This document shows positions 16,380-25,448 of a stretch of 64,000 nt of DNA, piece after piece (position 1 is the stretch's first letter; each line of letters opens with the position of its first letter). The DNA lies in contig JAQYLE010000017.1 in NCBI GenBank assembly GCA_028720205.1, positions 1-64,000 on the forward strand, given 5' to 3'. Below the pieces are notes generated by a model. The model did not search any database. It was not told the DNA's origin and saw only the letters and a program-made list of their open reading frames with translations. The position numbers and the translations under genes were made by a program. Origin of the DNA: Clostridia bacterium. GTDB lineage: Bacteria > Bacillota > Clostridia > Christensenellales > Borkfalkiaceae.

Positions 16380-16408
16380 ATTATACCACTTTTGCGGAAA
16401 AAATGGAA
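16380..16408 (-). promoter_or_regulatory. Sigma-A promoter of glnS
   Basis: Minus strand TTCCAT, 17 bases, TATAAT with TGG before the -10. It lies in the 388-base gap between glnS and glyQS, which otherwise holds only the glyQS promoter and leader. Confidence 0.6.
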
Positions 16409-16533
16409 TAATAATTTACGCTTTTTTATAAAAACAAAAAAATTTTTTTGGCGGATTTTTCAAAAACGGACTCGTTTTTTGTCTTTTTATCGTTCCAAAA
16501 GGCGTTTCGTGCGCGTTCGAAATGCAAAAGCAG

Positions 16534-16562
16534 TTGACTTCCCGCGGCGAAAAAGGTATAAT
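16534..16562 (+). promoter_or_regulatory. Sigma-A promoter of glyQS
   Basis: TTGACT, 17 bases, TATAAT. The ~120-base leader has no T-box signature sequence, so tRNA-sensing control is not apparent. Confidence 0.75.
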
Positions 16563-16690
16563 ATAACGGATATAAAAAATAAAAACAAATTTTCGTGCCG
16601 CGGGGCGGGTTCGGAATAAAAACGGGACGGCTTGCAAAAAAAGCGCGAAAAGGCGGATTAAATTATCAAACGATCAGGAGATACGGAAAA

Positions 16691-18091
16691 ATGGGCGAAA
16701 AACGTGCTGTGACGATGGAAAAACTGGTGTCGCTTTGCAAAAACAGAGGATTTATCTTTCCGGGCAGCGAGATTTACGGCGGGCTTGCCAATTCGTGGGA
16801 CTACGGCCCCTTGGGCGTAGAGTTGAAAAACAACGTCAAACGGGCGTGGTGGAAAAAATTCGTGCAGGAAAACCCGTATAATACGGGCGTGGACTGCGCT
16901 ATTCTGATGAATCCCCGCGTGTGGAAGGCTTCGGGGCATTTAAGCGGCTTTTCCGATCCGCTGATGGATTGCAAAAACTGTAAATCGCGCCACCGCGCCG
17001 ACGACCTTGTGGAACAATACGCGGAAAAACACAAGTTGAACGTTTCCGTGGAGGGAATGGACTCCGAACAGTTGCAAGCGTTTGTGGCGGAGCATAAAAT
17101 TCCCTGCCCCGTATGCGGTAAATCGGATTTTACGCCGATAAGAAAATTCAACCTGATGTTCAAAACCTTTCAGGGCGTTACGGAAGACACTACGAATACC
17201 GTATATCTCCGCCCCGAAACGGCGCAGGGTATTTTCGTCAACTTCGAAAACGTGCAGCGTTCCACCAGGATGCGCGTGCCGTTCGGCATCGGGCAGATAG
17301 GCAAGGCGTTCAGAAACGAGATCACGCCCGGCAACTTTACCTTCCGTCTGCGCGAATTCGAACAGATGGAACTGGAATTTTTCTGCAAACCCGGTACCGA
17401 CCTCGAATGGTTTGCCTACTGGAAAGAGTTCTGTAAAAACTGGTTGTTGTCCCTGGGTATGAACGAAGAGCATTTGCACCTTCGCGACCACTCGCCCGAG
17501 GAACTTTGCTTCTATTCCAAAGCCACTACCGATTTCGAATACGATTTCGCCTTCGGCCGCGGCGAACTGTGGGGCATTGCCGACAGAACGGATTACGATT
17601 TGTCGCAACACGCGAAAGAAAGCGGTAAGCCGCTGGAATATACCGACCCCGTAACGGGCGAAAGATACGTGCCGTACGTGGTGGAACCGTCGCTCGGCGC
17701 CGACCGCGTGGTGCTGGCGTTTTTAACCGACGCGTACGACGAAGAAGTGGTGGATAAAGAAAAGAACGACGTGCGCGTAGTGCTTCGGCTGCACCCCGCG
17801 CTTGCGCCGTATAAATGCGCCGTGCTCCCGTTGCAGAAAGGGCTTGCGGATAAGGCGGACGAGATCTACGCGAAAATCCGTAAGAAATTTTCCGCAACGT
17901 ACGACCTTACCGGTTCTATCGGCAAACGCTACCGCCGTCAGGACGAAATCGGCACTCCTTATTGCGTTACCGTGGATTTTCAGACGGTTGAGGACGGCAC
18001 CGTCACCGTACGCGACAGAGATACCATGGAGCAGATCCGCGTTTCGGTAGACGAGGCGATTGCCTATATCGAAGGGAAACTGGAATTTTAA
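16691..18091 (+). CDS. glyQS: Glycyl-tRNA synthetase, dimeric (alpha2) type
   Basis: Class II synthetase that charges tRNA-Gly, of the single-chain homodimeric type. The 466-residue product has [20 protein letters not shown] near the start, the zinc-type pair CKNC...CPVCG (residues ~97-145), motif 2 region [19 protein letters not shown], and motif 3 [11 protein letters not shown]...LGADRVVLA. The C-terminal anticodon-binding domain includes [14 protein letters not shown] 16691 is preferred, with CAGGAG 10 bases upstream; a frame extending to 16595 would run through the leader and is less likely. Both tRNA-Gly copies in this window are possible substrates. Confidence 0.96.
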   Translation: MGEKRAVTMEKLVSLCKNRGFIFPGSEIYGGLANSWDYGPLGVELKNNVKRAWWKKFVQENPYNTGVDCAILMNPRVWKASGHLSGFSDPLMDCKNCKSRHRADDLVEQYAEKHKLNVSVEGMDSEQLQAFVAEHKIPCPVCGKSDFTPIRKFNLMFKTFQGVTEDTTNTVYLRPETAQGIFVNFENVQRSTRMRVPFGIGQIGKAFRNEITPGNFTFRLREFEQMELEFFCKPGTDLEWFAYWKEFCKNWLLSLGMNEEHLHLRDHSPEELCFYSKATTDFEYDFAFGRGELWGIADRTDYDLSQHAKESGKPLEYTDPVTGERYVPYVVEPSLGADRVVLAFLTDAYDEEVVDKEKNDVRVVLRLHPALAPYKCAVLPLQKGLADKADEIYAKIRKKFSATYDLTGSIGKRYRRQDEIGTPYCVTVDFQTVEDGTVTVRDRDTMEQIRVSVDEAIAYIEGKLEF

Positions 18092-18200
18092 GATTGCCGT
18101 TTAAAAAGAAGGCGTTTTTTCGCCGCTCGCCGTGGATAACGAAACGAGCGGACTCGACAGCGGCAAAGAAAAATAAAATGCGCGTTAAGCGCGCCTATAC

Positions 18201-18232
18201 CCCCGTCGTTTTCTACGGCGGGGCGTTTTGTT
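18201..18232 (+). terminator. Terminator after glyQS
   Basis: CCCCGTCGT (18201-18209) pairs with ACGGCGGGG (18215-18223), followed by CGTTTTGTTT. Confidence 0.75.
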
Positions 18233-18266
18233 TACCAAAAATTTGTTTTCCAAAAAGCGGAAAAAT

Positions 18267-19445
18267 TCAATTTCGCCGGCAACGGGAGCGGCTCATCCAG
18301 ATCACTTTGTCGTCGGCAAAGACCGCGCCGAGTTTTTTCTGCAGAGCGAGAGAGGCGGAATTATCTTCTATAACGTGCGCGTACGGCGTGCGCCCTTCCG
18401 CGATAACGGCGTTGATCTGAAAACTTTCGAGGTCTTGCGCGTAGCCGCGGCGGCGATATTCGGGAAAAATATACAAAAGCCCCATACTTCCTTCCGCATG
18501 TTGCCCGATATAGCCGACGAACGCTTCTTTATCTGCGCCTTCGCCTTGATCCGCAGGGGCAAAAGCGCAATAGATTTTTCCCCTTTGCACGAGTTGTTCA
18601 AGAGCCTCGGGAGATTCTCTGTCGTAGGTTCCGATAATTTCAGGCAAATGCGTTTCGGTTGCCTTTTCAAAGCGCAAAGCGCCCCGTACGAGCAGAGGCG
18701 CCGCAGGGCGGAATATAACCTGATAACAGGGCGTAACGGAATCGAAAGCGAAAAAATCGCGGCAGAACGCGGCGATTTTTTCGCCGTGGCACGCCAGCAG
18801 ACCGGTTTTTATGTTTTCGTATTCTTCCGGGCAGAGAAGAAGAATTCTGCGCGCCGCGTTTTCGTTTTCGGCGGCAAACACAAAAGTGCCGTGCTCGTAA
18901 AAGCCGCTTTCGTCCTGTAACAGAACGCCGTCTTCGCCCGCATAGACGAAGCGGCATTTTCCGTGCCGCGCCATATCCGCTACGTCCGCATAAGACGCGG
19001 GGTTTTTCGCAATAAATTTTTCGACGGTTTCAACCTGTTTTTCCCTCTTTGATTCCGAAAGGCGGCTTTTGTTGTTTTTCTGCCGTTTCACGGTAAAAAA
19101 CGCAAGAAACAAAAGTCCCGCGCACCCCGCGACGACTGCAAGCGTTATCGCAAACGTTTTCGTTTGCGCGGCGTTTTCCGTTTGTCCGTTCCCGTCGTTG
19201 AGGTTGGCCGAAAGGTCTTCGCCCGTTACGCTGCCGATCGAATCGAATTCTTCGCCCGACGAGGACGGGAAGCCGCTTTCCGCGCGCACGGCAAATTTCG
19301 CGCGGAAAAAAGAAACCGCTACGGCACAAAAACCGAGCAGAACGATCAGCGAAATAATAAGCAATCCTTTCCGCACACACCCCTTTATGCGCGGCTTAGC
19401 CGACGTTTTTAAAAACGTCGCATTTTTCCATTGAGTCATCGGCAT
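18267..19445 (-). CDS. Membrane-anchored GNAT-family acetyltransferase-like protein
   Basis: A 392-residue protein with an N-terminal membrane anchor of two helices (residues ~27-47 and ~98-119) flanking a ~50-residue acidic, serine/glycine-rich extracytoplasmic loop, then a long cytoplasmic part. The C-terminal ~140 residues are an FR47-like GNAT acetyltransferase domain: GLLYIFPEYRRRGYAQDLES is the acetyl-CoA loop (R/Q-x-x-G-x-A), followed by VIEDNSASLALQKKLGAVF. The central part is not recognised. The ATG at 19445 follows GGGAGGCAAA; a longer frame to 19655 would run through the parS site and the neighbouring gene. The substrate is unknown. Confidence 0.7.
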   Translation of the reverse strand: MPMTQWKNATFLKTSAKPRIKGCVRKGLLIISLIVLLGFCAVAVSFFRAKFAVRAESGFPSSSGEEFDSIGSVTGEDLSANLNDGNGQTENAAQTKTFAITLAVVAGCAGLLFLAFFTVKRQKNNKSRLSESKREKQVETVEKFIAKNPASYADVADMARHGKCRFVYAGEDGVLLQDESGFYEHGTFVFAAENENAARRILLLCPEEYENIKTGLLACHGEKIAAFCRDFFAFDSVTPCYQVIFRPAAPLLVRGALRFEKATETHLPEIIGTYDRESPEALEQLVQRGKIYCAFAPADQGEGADKEAFVGYIGQHAEGSMGLLYIFPEYRRRGYAQDLESFQINAVIAEGRTPYAHVIEDNSASLALQKKLGAVFADDKVIWMSRSRCRRN

Positions 19446-19467
19446 TTTGCCTCCCGAGCAGAATATA

Positions 19468-19483
19468 TGTTTCACGTGAAACA
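19468..19483. promoter_or_regulatory. parS: parS site (ParB/Spo0J-binding palindrome)
   Basis: TGTTTCACGTGAAACA is a perfect 16-bp palindrome and matches the near-universal bacterial parS consensus. ParB loads here and recruits SMC for origin segregation. It lies 17 kb from the oriC at 1.9 kb and between two minus-strand genes, upstream of the 19445 start. No parA/parB genes are in the window. No second copy was noticed. Confidence 0.92.
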
Positions 19484-19492
19484 CCGTTCTTT

Positions 19493-20257
19493 TTACAATA
19501 CGGCTAATAACTCCGTTAAGCGGCGCACGGTAAAATCGGGAACGGGCACAGCCGCGGGCGGTTTTTCGCCGCACGGAGAAAAGTAGCAGCAGCAAATTCC
19601 CGCCGTTTTCGCCCCCGCGATATCGGAGGAGAGTGAGTCGCCTACGAAAAGGCATTCCTCTTTCCGGGCGTTTAGTTTCCGAAGCATTCTGATAAAAAAC
19701 TCCTCCGCGGGTTTAATGGCGCCCAGCGATTCGGAAACGAAAAGGTGATCGAAGAACGGAAGAAGACCCTTCGTTCTGCCGCGCTGAACGGTTTCGAGGC
19801 CGTTGGTGGCGACGGATAAGACGTATCCGCGCGATTTTAAAACGGCAAGCGTTTCCCGCGCGCCTTCCACGTAGTGACCGCCGGTTTCCAGTTCGGTAAG
19901 AAACAAATCGCGCGCGCAAGCGGAAGAAACGGGCGTAAAAGCAATTTTCCGCGAATGAAGATAAGCAAATATTTCGTCGAACACATGCGTTATGTGGTCG
20001 CGGTATAACGCGTGATAGTGTTTCTGCACGCGCGGAGAAGAGACGTCGTACAAACCGGTTTCCGCCCAGATTCGTTCGGAAGCGTTGCAGGAAAAGGATA
20101 AAAGAGCGTCGTCCGCCGCAACGCCGAGCGTAGAAAACAGGCGCAGAAACGCGCCGCGTTCGTCGTCGCGGTAACAAAGAAGCGTATCGTCCGCGTCGAA
20201 TATCACGTGTCCGAACGAGGGTTTGTTTTTAAAAAGCGTTGAATCCGTAAAATTCAT
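19493..20257 (-). CDS. HAD-superfamily phosphatase, YjjG-like (5'-nucleotidase type)
   Basis: A 254-residue HAD hydrolase close to the YjjG/YfnB non-canonical pyrimidine nucleotidase group. Motif I is VIFDADDTLL (residues ~18-27, nucleophile D in DADDT), motif II LSVATNGLE (~150), motif III the lysine in GAIKPAEEFF and motif IV FVGDSLSSDIAGAKTAG. The cap domain (~30-125) is helical. Members hydrolyse nucleoside monophosphates or small phosphates; the substrate here is not determined. Ends ~14 bases from the small gene at 20271, so they may be co-transcribed. Confidence 0.85.
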   Translation of the reverse strand: MNFTDSTLFKNKPSFGHVIFDADDTLLCYRDDERGAFLRLFSTLGVAADDALLSFSCNASERIWAETGLYDVSSPRVQKHYHALYRDHITHVFDEIFAYLHSRKIAFTPVSSACARDLFLTELETGGHYVEGARETLAVLKSRGYVLSVATNGLETVQRGRTKGLLPFFDHLFVSESLGAIKPAEEFFIRMLRKLNARKEECLFVGDSLSSDIAGAKTAGICCCYFSPCGEKPPAAVPVPDFTVRRLTELLAVL

Positions 20258-20270
20258 AAAAGTTGCGGTT

Positions 20271-20486
20271 TTACCAATCCTGTTTTTTTAAAGAAGAATC
20301 TTTTACGTCGTCGTAAAATTCAAAGTATTTCTTTTTGAATTCTTCTTTGGTAAGCGGTTTGTCCTGCCGCGAAGCGTCCGCGTTCATGCGCGATAACAAT
20401 TCCTGTAACTCCTGCGGCGAAAAATCGGCGATTTCCGCTTCTTCGCCATACGATTGCATCAGTTTTAAAAGATCGAGTTCCGACAT
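20271..20486 (-). CDS. Small acidic protein, unknown
   Basis: A 71-residue protein (MSELDLLKLMQSYGEEAEI at the start) rich in E, D, K and S, predicted helical and cytoplasmic, with no family recognised. It lies between the HAD phosphatase and the large methyltransferase, all on the minus strand. ATG at 20486 is chosen; a TTG at 20510 is an alternative that would bring it closer to the methyltransferase stop. Codon use matches its neighbours, so it is probably real. Confidence 0.5.
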   Translation of the reverse strand: MSELDLLKLMQSYGEEAEIADFSPQELQELLSRMNADASRQDKPLTKEEFKKKYFEFYDDVKDSSLKKQDW

Positions 20487-20555
20487 ATTTCCGGTTTCTA
20501 CCCTCCGCAAGGTTTTTAAATTTTCCGCGATACAAAAAGAAAAATAAACTCGCCT

Positions 20556-23201
20556 TTATTCCTCTTCCGCCGCGCCGTCGAAGTAGCGTACGTCCTCGGG
20601 AATCATTCCGGCGTCGATAACGTCTTTCAACAGTTTGGCGCTCCATTTTTTGTGCGCGTTTTTTAAACACGTAAGAAGTTTTTTGCCTTCGGCGTCTTCC
20701 GCCACGGCGTTTTTCAACTGCATATAGCCCGCGTCCCAGATGGGCGCGAATTGGTTTACGTAGCAGTATTTATAAAACGCGCGCGCTTTTTCCATTACGG
20801 CGGACGCCTCTTTCGAAAGTCGTCTGCCTTTCAGCCAGAGCGCAAAAAACGATTCTCCCTCGTCCGTTTCTTTCGAACCGAGCGGCACGCCCCACGATTC
20901 CACTTCGGCAATCGTAAAGGGGAACAGATTGTTTCTTACGCGGTACGTTTCGCCTTTATACGCAACGTTTTCAAACGAGCAGGCGTTGTTCGAATCGGAA
21001 AAAACGCTCCATACGGCGCAATCGGTGTAAAACAGGCGCGACAATTCGCCCGAAGGGGCGCGGAACTGGTCGCGGTTATTCGACCACGCGGGAACGGCCA
21101 GCCGCCGCGCGGCGTGTACCGCCATGGATTTTTCGAAGTTGGCTTTTACCACGGAATACGAACCCGCCGACGCCTGCGGACCGGAAAACAGCGCCGTCTG
21201 GTTCTGGTGCTGGATATCGTTGCCGCAACACATCAGCGAACAGATAAACCCGTCCGCCACCTTATCCCGCACGTCCGCGTTATGTTCTCCGACGCCGAAC
21301 GCGCCCGTAAACGGCGGAAACACCCGCGTATTTTTCGGGCGTTTCACCCACGCGGAAAGCGGCTTGACTTCGCCCGTTTCCACCCGTTTTACGCCGATTT
21401 TTTCCGCGCGTTCGTTAAATACGTCGAGTTGAATCGTCTGCGCTTCAACGGAAACGTTTTTTTGCATGTTCCATACGATAAACGCCACGGGAAAACGCCC
21501 TTTACTGCCCGAAAAGTTTTCCGAAGAGAAAACGAAGCCCCTTTCCGCGCCGTAACGGAAAACGGTTTCGCGCAGTTTTTTATCGTTGGGCGCGTTGAGG
21601 TATTTTAAAGTGGAAAATAAGCCCAGATACGCCGTTTTTCCCTTAAATTCTTCGGCGATGCGGAATAAAAATTGCGAGAACAACTCCCTCCCCGTTTCTC
21701 CTAATCCGCGGGACAGCATCTCCCGGCGTACCGCCGTATCGGATACGCCCGTTTTTGAAGTTTTCCCCTGCGAAAGCGACGGGGTGTTGCTGGTGGCGAA
21801 CGGCGGATTGATGAAAATCAGCCATTTTAATCTGGGGTTTTGCAGATCTTCGAGCAAATTCGCGGGCATTTTCCGGGCAAAACGACGTTCTCCCGTTTCT
21901 GCTTCGTCAATAGGTTCGTCCGTTTCTGCCGCGGCGGAAATCTGTCTGCCGATTTCTTCCCGTTTTTCTATTTCGTTCAGCGCCAGAAGCATCGGATTTT
22001 CGGCATATACCCCGTCGGTTTCTTCTTTTTTAGTATCGCGGCGGCGGAATACGAGGGGAACGTCGTCGTTTAAATAATCGTACGTAAACACGGTGCAGTG
22101 CGGAAAAACGCGTTTGCAGTACATTGCGTCCTCTTCCAGCAACGTGGAAATATACGTGTAGGGCAAAAGAGCCGCAGGCAACGTAAATTCTAAGTTGCCG
22201 CTGCCGGCAGCCATATCCCATACGCGATACTCTCCGCTTGTCAGCCTTTTTTTCCCTATGGTTTTTTCAAGATAGGCGTACGCTTTTTGCGCAAACCGCG
22301 CGGGTGTGTAAAATTCGCCCTGTAACCGCCTGTCGGCGTCTTCGCCGAGACGGTCGATCTTGCGCCGCAGCGAAAAAGCCACGGTTTCGTCGGCGACGCG
22401 CTCGTAGATACTCCAGAAATAATTGTATTCGTACACAGGCAGACGGTGCGTTTCGCCGCCGCTTTCCAACAGAAAATCCACACGCCCGTTTTTGTTGTGT
22501 TTGCCGCCGCGCAGCGCGTCCGCAAGAAAGTATTCCGCAAGTTTTTTATCGCCGCGCTTTTCGTTAAGATACGGAGCGAACAGCGATGCCCAGTATTCGT
22601 AAACCTTTTCGAAATTTTCTTCCGTAATCGGCTTTTTTTGCTTGGGAAACAGAGATAATTGCGTGCCGCACGCGCACGAGAGCGCCGCGCGGAACGCGCG
22701 TTCGTCCTCTTCGTTTTGCAGGGAATACACCCGAACGGAAAACAGCGCGGAAGAGGACAATAAATCTCTGATTAAAACGGGGCAGGGAGAAGCGGGCGTT
22801 CTGTCCCAATCGTACTCTTTTTCGGCGCGTTTTCCGTAAAAGTGCGCGAAAGGCTGCGTTTCGCACAAAAACGCCTCTTCGCGGCACACGCCGCAAAGAT
22901 AAGCGGGCAGCGGCGCCGCTTCTTCCCGGCGGATTCTGCGCAAGGAATAGACGGCTTGCGCGATGAAAGCGGCAAGTTTTTGCGGCGTAAGTTTTTTTTC
23001 TTTTTTAAAAACGAAAAGCACGTCGCCGTATAAGTCGGTTTTATCGTCGCGCTCTACGAAATCATCGATGCCCGCGGAAATAAAAAAACGCTCTTTTACT
23101 TCGCTTGTCCGCTTTGCCGTTTTCAGGGCCGAAAACAATCTGCCGAAGGTTTCCGCGCTTTTTTGCTCCGCGCCGTTTTTACTTTTTTTTCTTTCGTTCA
23201 T
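20556..23201 (-). CDS. Large solitary N6-adenine-type DNA methyltransferase
   Basis: An 881-residue protein with a gamma-type N6-adenine methyltransferase core: GEFYTP (residues ~295-300), SAM motif I DMAAGSGN (~329-336) and catalytic motif IV NPPF (~465-468). The ~290-residue N-terminal part has a helical, cysteine-containing region (CGVCREEAFLC ~103-113) with no recognised fold and no P-D/ExK nuclease motif that I can see. The ~400-residue C-terminal part could hold target recognition. The ATG at 23201 follows AGAGGAACGACT; a longer frame to 23507 is improbable. No restriction endonuclease, specificity subunit or helicase gene is adjacent, so it may be an orphan methyltransferase or a single-chain type IIG-like enzyme. 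Confidence 0.75.
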   Translation of the reverse strand: MNERKKSKNGAEQKSAETFGRLFSALKTAKRTSEVKERFFISAGIDDFVERDDKTDLYGDVLFVFKKEKKLTPQKLAAFIAQAVYSLRRIRREEAAPLPAYLCGVCREEAFLCETQPFAHFYGKRAEKEYDWDRTPASPCPVLIRDLLSSSALFSVRVYSLQNEEDERAFRAALSCACGTQLSLFPKQKKPITEENFEKVYEYWASLFAPYLNEKRGDKKLAEYFLADALRGGKHNKNGRVDFLLESGGETHRLPVYEYNYFWSIYERVADETVAFSLRRKIDRLGEDADRRLQGEFYTPARFAQKAYAYLEKTIGKKRLTSGEYRVWDMAAGSGNLEFTLPAALLPYTYISTLLEEDAMYCKRVFPHCTVFTYDYLNDDVPLVFRRRDTKKEETDGVYAENPMLLALNEIEKREEIGRQISAAAETDEPIDEAETGERRFARKMPANLLEDLQNPRLKWLIFINPPFATSNTPSLSQGKTSKTGVSDTAVRREMLSRGLGETGRELFSQFLFRIAEEFKGKTAYLGLFSTLKYLNAPNDKKLRETVFRYGAERGFVFSSENFSGSKGRFPVAFIVWNMQKNVSVEAQTIQLDVFNERAEKIGVKRVETGEVKPLSAWVKRPKNTRVFPPFTGAFGVGEHNADVRDKVADGFICSLMCCGNDIQHQNQTALFSGPQASAGSYSVVKANFEKSMAVHAARRLAVPAWSNNRDQFRAPSGELSRLFYTDCAVWSVFSDSNNACSFENVAYKGETYRVRNNLFPFTIAEVESWGVPLGSKETDEGESFFALWLKGRRLSKEASAVMEKARAFYKYCYVNQFAPIWDAGYMQLKNAVAEDAEGKKLLTCLKNAHKKWSAKLLKDVIDAGMIPEDVRYFDGAAEEE

Positions 23202-23301
23202 AGTCGTTCCTCTGCGCGCTCTTTCACAAATTTTAACGCAATATCGGTTCCGCTTTTTATTCATATCGATTATACAACAAACCGACGAATAAAGCAAGTA
23301 A

Positions 23302-23337
23302 AACCGCGGACAATGCTGCGGTTGTCTTTTTTCGTTT
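23302..23337 (+). terminator. Hairpin with T-run between divergent genes
   Basis: AACCGC and GCGGTT form a stem around a GGACAATGCT loop, followed by GTCTTTTTTCGTTTTTT on the plus strand. The 337-base gap between the divergent methyltransferase and NlpC/P60 genes contains this, the methyltransferase leader and little else. No plus-strand gene precedes it, so it may block antisense transcription or be part of a small transcript. Confidence 0.4.
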
Positions 23338-23538
23338 TTTCCCTTCTTATGCGCCGATCGGGCGGCGAAACGATAAAATAACCGCAAAAAATGCAGGAAA
23401 AACAAGGCAGAACAGGTAAAAAACAACGCCGAAAAAGGAAGAGCAGGTACCCGTTTGAAAATATAGAAAAAATTTCCAGCCGGAATCAGCCGAAAACCGT
23501 GATACAATTAAAAAAATCAACGCAAAGGAGGAAAGATC

Positions 23539-24462
23539 ATGAACAAGATAAAAAACGCGGCGGCGTTGCTTCTTGCCGCCGGCATGACGATATTGCCCGC
23601 ATATTCTCTTACGCAGGCGTATCGCATGGAACAGACGATTACGTCCGCCTTGCCCCCGGCGACGGAGGAAGAGGCGGAAAGCGGCGAAACGGGGGGAAAC
23701 GAATCGTTGTTTCCGCCCGGGGAAAACGTTCCTTCGGAAGAAACGCCCGAAGAATCCGCGCCGTCCCCGCCGGACGAATCTCCTGCTTTGCCGCCCCCCG
23801 AAGAAGAGGAAAACGCGGAGGAGGAAGAAAACGAGCAACTGTACATATGCTGCGAAGGGAGCGGCGTGAATTTACGTTCCGGCGCGGGAAGCGGATATAC
23901 GGTGGTTGCCACGGCGGAGAAAGGCACGTCGTATGCGGTGGCGGAAAAAACGGGCGGATGGTACTGCGTGTACTATCGCGGTAAGAAAGTGTATCTTTCT
24001 GCCATATACGCCAGGGAAGTTACGTTGAAAAAGAGCGACGCCGCGGTGGAGGCGGTGCTGGAAGAGGGGTATAAACTCATCGGCACCCCGTACGTTTACG
24101 GAGCGGTGCGGCTGCACGACGGCAACGGGAATCTGTTGCGCGGTTTTACGAAAAACGCTTTCGATTGTTCTTCGCTGACGCAATATACTTTTTTTACGGG
24201 AGCGCACGTTCTGCTGGGAACGACCACCCGTATTCAGGTGCGGGAGGGAACGTATGTAAAAAGGAGCGAACTGCGCCGCGGCGACTGCATTTATTTTACC
24301 AATGCGTCGCGCTATTACAACACGGGAATCGAGCGCGTGGGACACGTGGCGATTTATCTCGGCGAGGGGTATATTCTGCACACCTCTTCCGATTACGCGC
24401 GGATAGAGAAACTTACCGCCGCGCGGGAAAAATATTATATCGAGGCGCGCCGCTTCGTGTAA
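23539..24462 (+). CDS. Secreted SH3b-NlpC/P60 peptidoglycan hydrolase
   Basis: A cell-wall endopeptidase that cleaves peptide stems of peptidoglycan. The 307-residue precursor has a Sec signal peptide (residues ~1-26, MNKIKNAAALLLAAGMTIL), an acidic/proline-rich linker (~40-100), an SH3b cell-wall-binding domain (~100-160, GVNLRSGAGSGYTVVA) and a C-terminal NlpC/P60 domain (~170-307). The catalytic triad is visible as Cys in FDCSSLTQYTF, His in VGHVAIYLGEG and the third polar residue at ILHTSSD. Ribosome site AAAGGAGGAAAG. A long linker rich in E and P is typical of wall-spanning enzymes. Confidence 0.92.
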   Translation: MNKIKNAAALLLAAGMTILPAYSLTQAYRMEQTITSALPPATEEEAESGETGGNESLFPPGENVPSEETPEESAPSPPDESPALPPPEEEENAEEEENEQLYICCEGSGVNLRSGAGSGYTVVATAEKGTSYAVAEKTGGWYCVYYRGKKVYLSAIYAREVTLKKSDAAVEAVLEEGYKLIGTPYVYGAVRLHDGNGNLLRGFTKNAFDCSSLTQYTFFTGAHVLLGTTTRIQVREGTYVKRSELRRGDCIYFTNASRYYNTGIERVGHVAIYLGEGYILHTSSDYARIEKLTAAREKYYIEARRFV

Positions 24463-24548
24463 ATCGCGTAACTTTCAAGCAACTCTGCCGTTCTTCCGTT
24501 TTCAGAGTATAAAACGTAACAAAAAAAGAATAATTGAAAACGCAACGT

Positions 24549-24577
24549 TTGTACGTGGCAAAAAGCGGGTATATAAT
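24549..24577 (+). promoter_or_regulatory. Sigma-A promoter of the YugP-type peptidase gene, with a palindrome at +1
   Basis: TTGTAC, 17 bases, TATAAT. Immediately downstream, ATCGGAAT (24584-24591) and ATTCCGAT (24595-24602) form an 8-bp inverted repeat around the transcription start, a possible operator or 5' hairpin. Confidence 0.6.
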
Positions 24578-24647
24578 TGATGAATCGGAATAGAATTCCG
24601 ATATAAATGCGGAAAACAAGAAAAATAAAAAAGAGAGAACGGGTAAA

Positions 24648-25364
24648 ATGTATTTTATTTTTTTGGGATTGTTGTTGCTCTGCGCGCTGTTTGCGGGCTG
24701 GGCGCAGATGAAAGTAAATTCCACGTACAGCGCGTTCAGAAGCGAGCGCTCTTCTTCAAAAATGACCGGGTACGATACGGCGGTGCGGCTGCTTGGCGCT
24801 AACGATATCAGAGACGTTTCCGTAGGGCGGGTGAAAGGCACGCTTACCGATCATTACAATCCTAAAGCCGCCGCGGTGAATTTATCGGAAAGCACTTACG
24901 GCGACGATTCCGTGGCTTCGGTGGCGGTTGCGGCGCACGAGATCGGGCACGTGATGCAAAAAGAACGCGGGTATCTGCCGTATAAAATCCGTACGGCGTT
25001 GGTGCCGCTTGCTAATATCGGTTCTCGGCTGGCCTTGCCGCTGGTATTATTGGGCGTGGTTTTAGAGTTGCTTGCGGCGGTATCGCCGGGCGTCGGTTTT
25101 AACGTGGCGATTGCGGGCGTTGTTGCGTACGGACTTTCCACTCTGTTTATGCTGGTTACGTTGCCCGTAGAACTCGACGCTTCGCGGCGCGCAAAAAAAA
25201 TGCTGTTAAGCGAAGGCGTGCTGAACGAGGACGAAATCGGCGGCGCAGGAAAGGTGCTTAACGCCGCGGCGCTTACGTACGTGGCTTCGCTGGCCACTTC
25301 TCTCGTATATTTTCTGCGCTTTTTCGTATGGGTGTTAGCGCTTTTCGGAAAACGCAGAGACTGA
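24648..25364 (+). CDS. Membrane zinc metallopeptidase, YugP family
   Basis: A 238-residue membrane protein of the neutral-zinc-peptidase YugP family. It has an N-terminal membrane helix (residues 1-20), the zinc/catalytic motif HEIGH (~95-99) in VAAHEIGHVMQKERGY, two central helices (~120-180) and a C-terminal helix. An additional conserved block ELDASRRAKKML (~185-196) probably provides the third ligand. The biological substrate is not known. Its position downstream of a wall hydrolase may be coincidental. It is followed by a terminator-like hairpin at 25377-25410. Confidence 0.88.
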   Translation: MYFIFLGLLLLCALFAGWAQMKVNSTYSAFRSERSSSKMTGYDTAVRLLGANDIRDVSVGRVKGTLTDHYNPKAAAVNLSESTYGDDSVASVAVAAHEIGHVMQKERGYLPYKIRTALVPLANIGSRLALPLVLLGVVLELLAAVSPGVGFNVAIAGVVAYGLSTLFMLVTLPVELDASRRAKKMLLSEGVLNEDEIGGAGKVLNAAALTYVASLATSLVYFLRFFVWVLALFGKRRD

Positions 25365-25376
25365 TCGGTTTTTACG

Positions 25377-25410
25377 AAAACGCCGGGGAGAAAACGTCCC
25401 CGGCGTTTCT
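25377..25410 (+). terminator. Terminator-like hairpin after the YugP gene
   Basis: AAAACGCCGGGG pairs with CCCCGGCGTTT across a short GAGAAAACGT loop. The T-run is short. Confidence 0.6.
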
Positions 25411-25448
25411 GTCGCGGCTTTATAAATATTTGGCAGAGGTGACGAATT

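Noticed and set aside
16570-16690. Possible T-box leader before glyQS
   Set aside because: The conserved T-box sequence and a following terminator/antiterminator pair are not present.
20556-24462. Complete restriction-modification, BREX or other multi-gene defence island
   Set aside because: Only a single methyltransferase is present; neighbours are a HAD phosphatase, a small protein and a wall hydrolase, with no nuclease, helicase or specificity gene.
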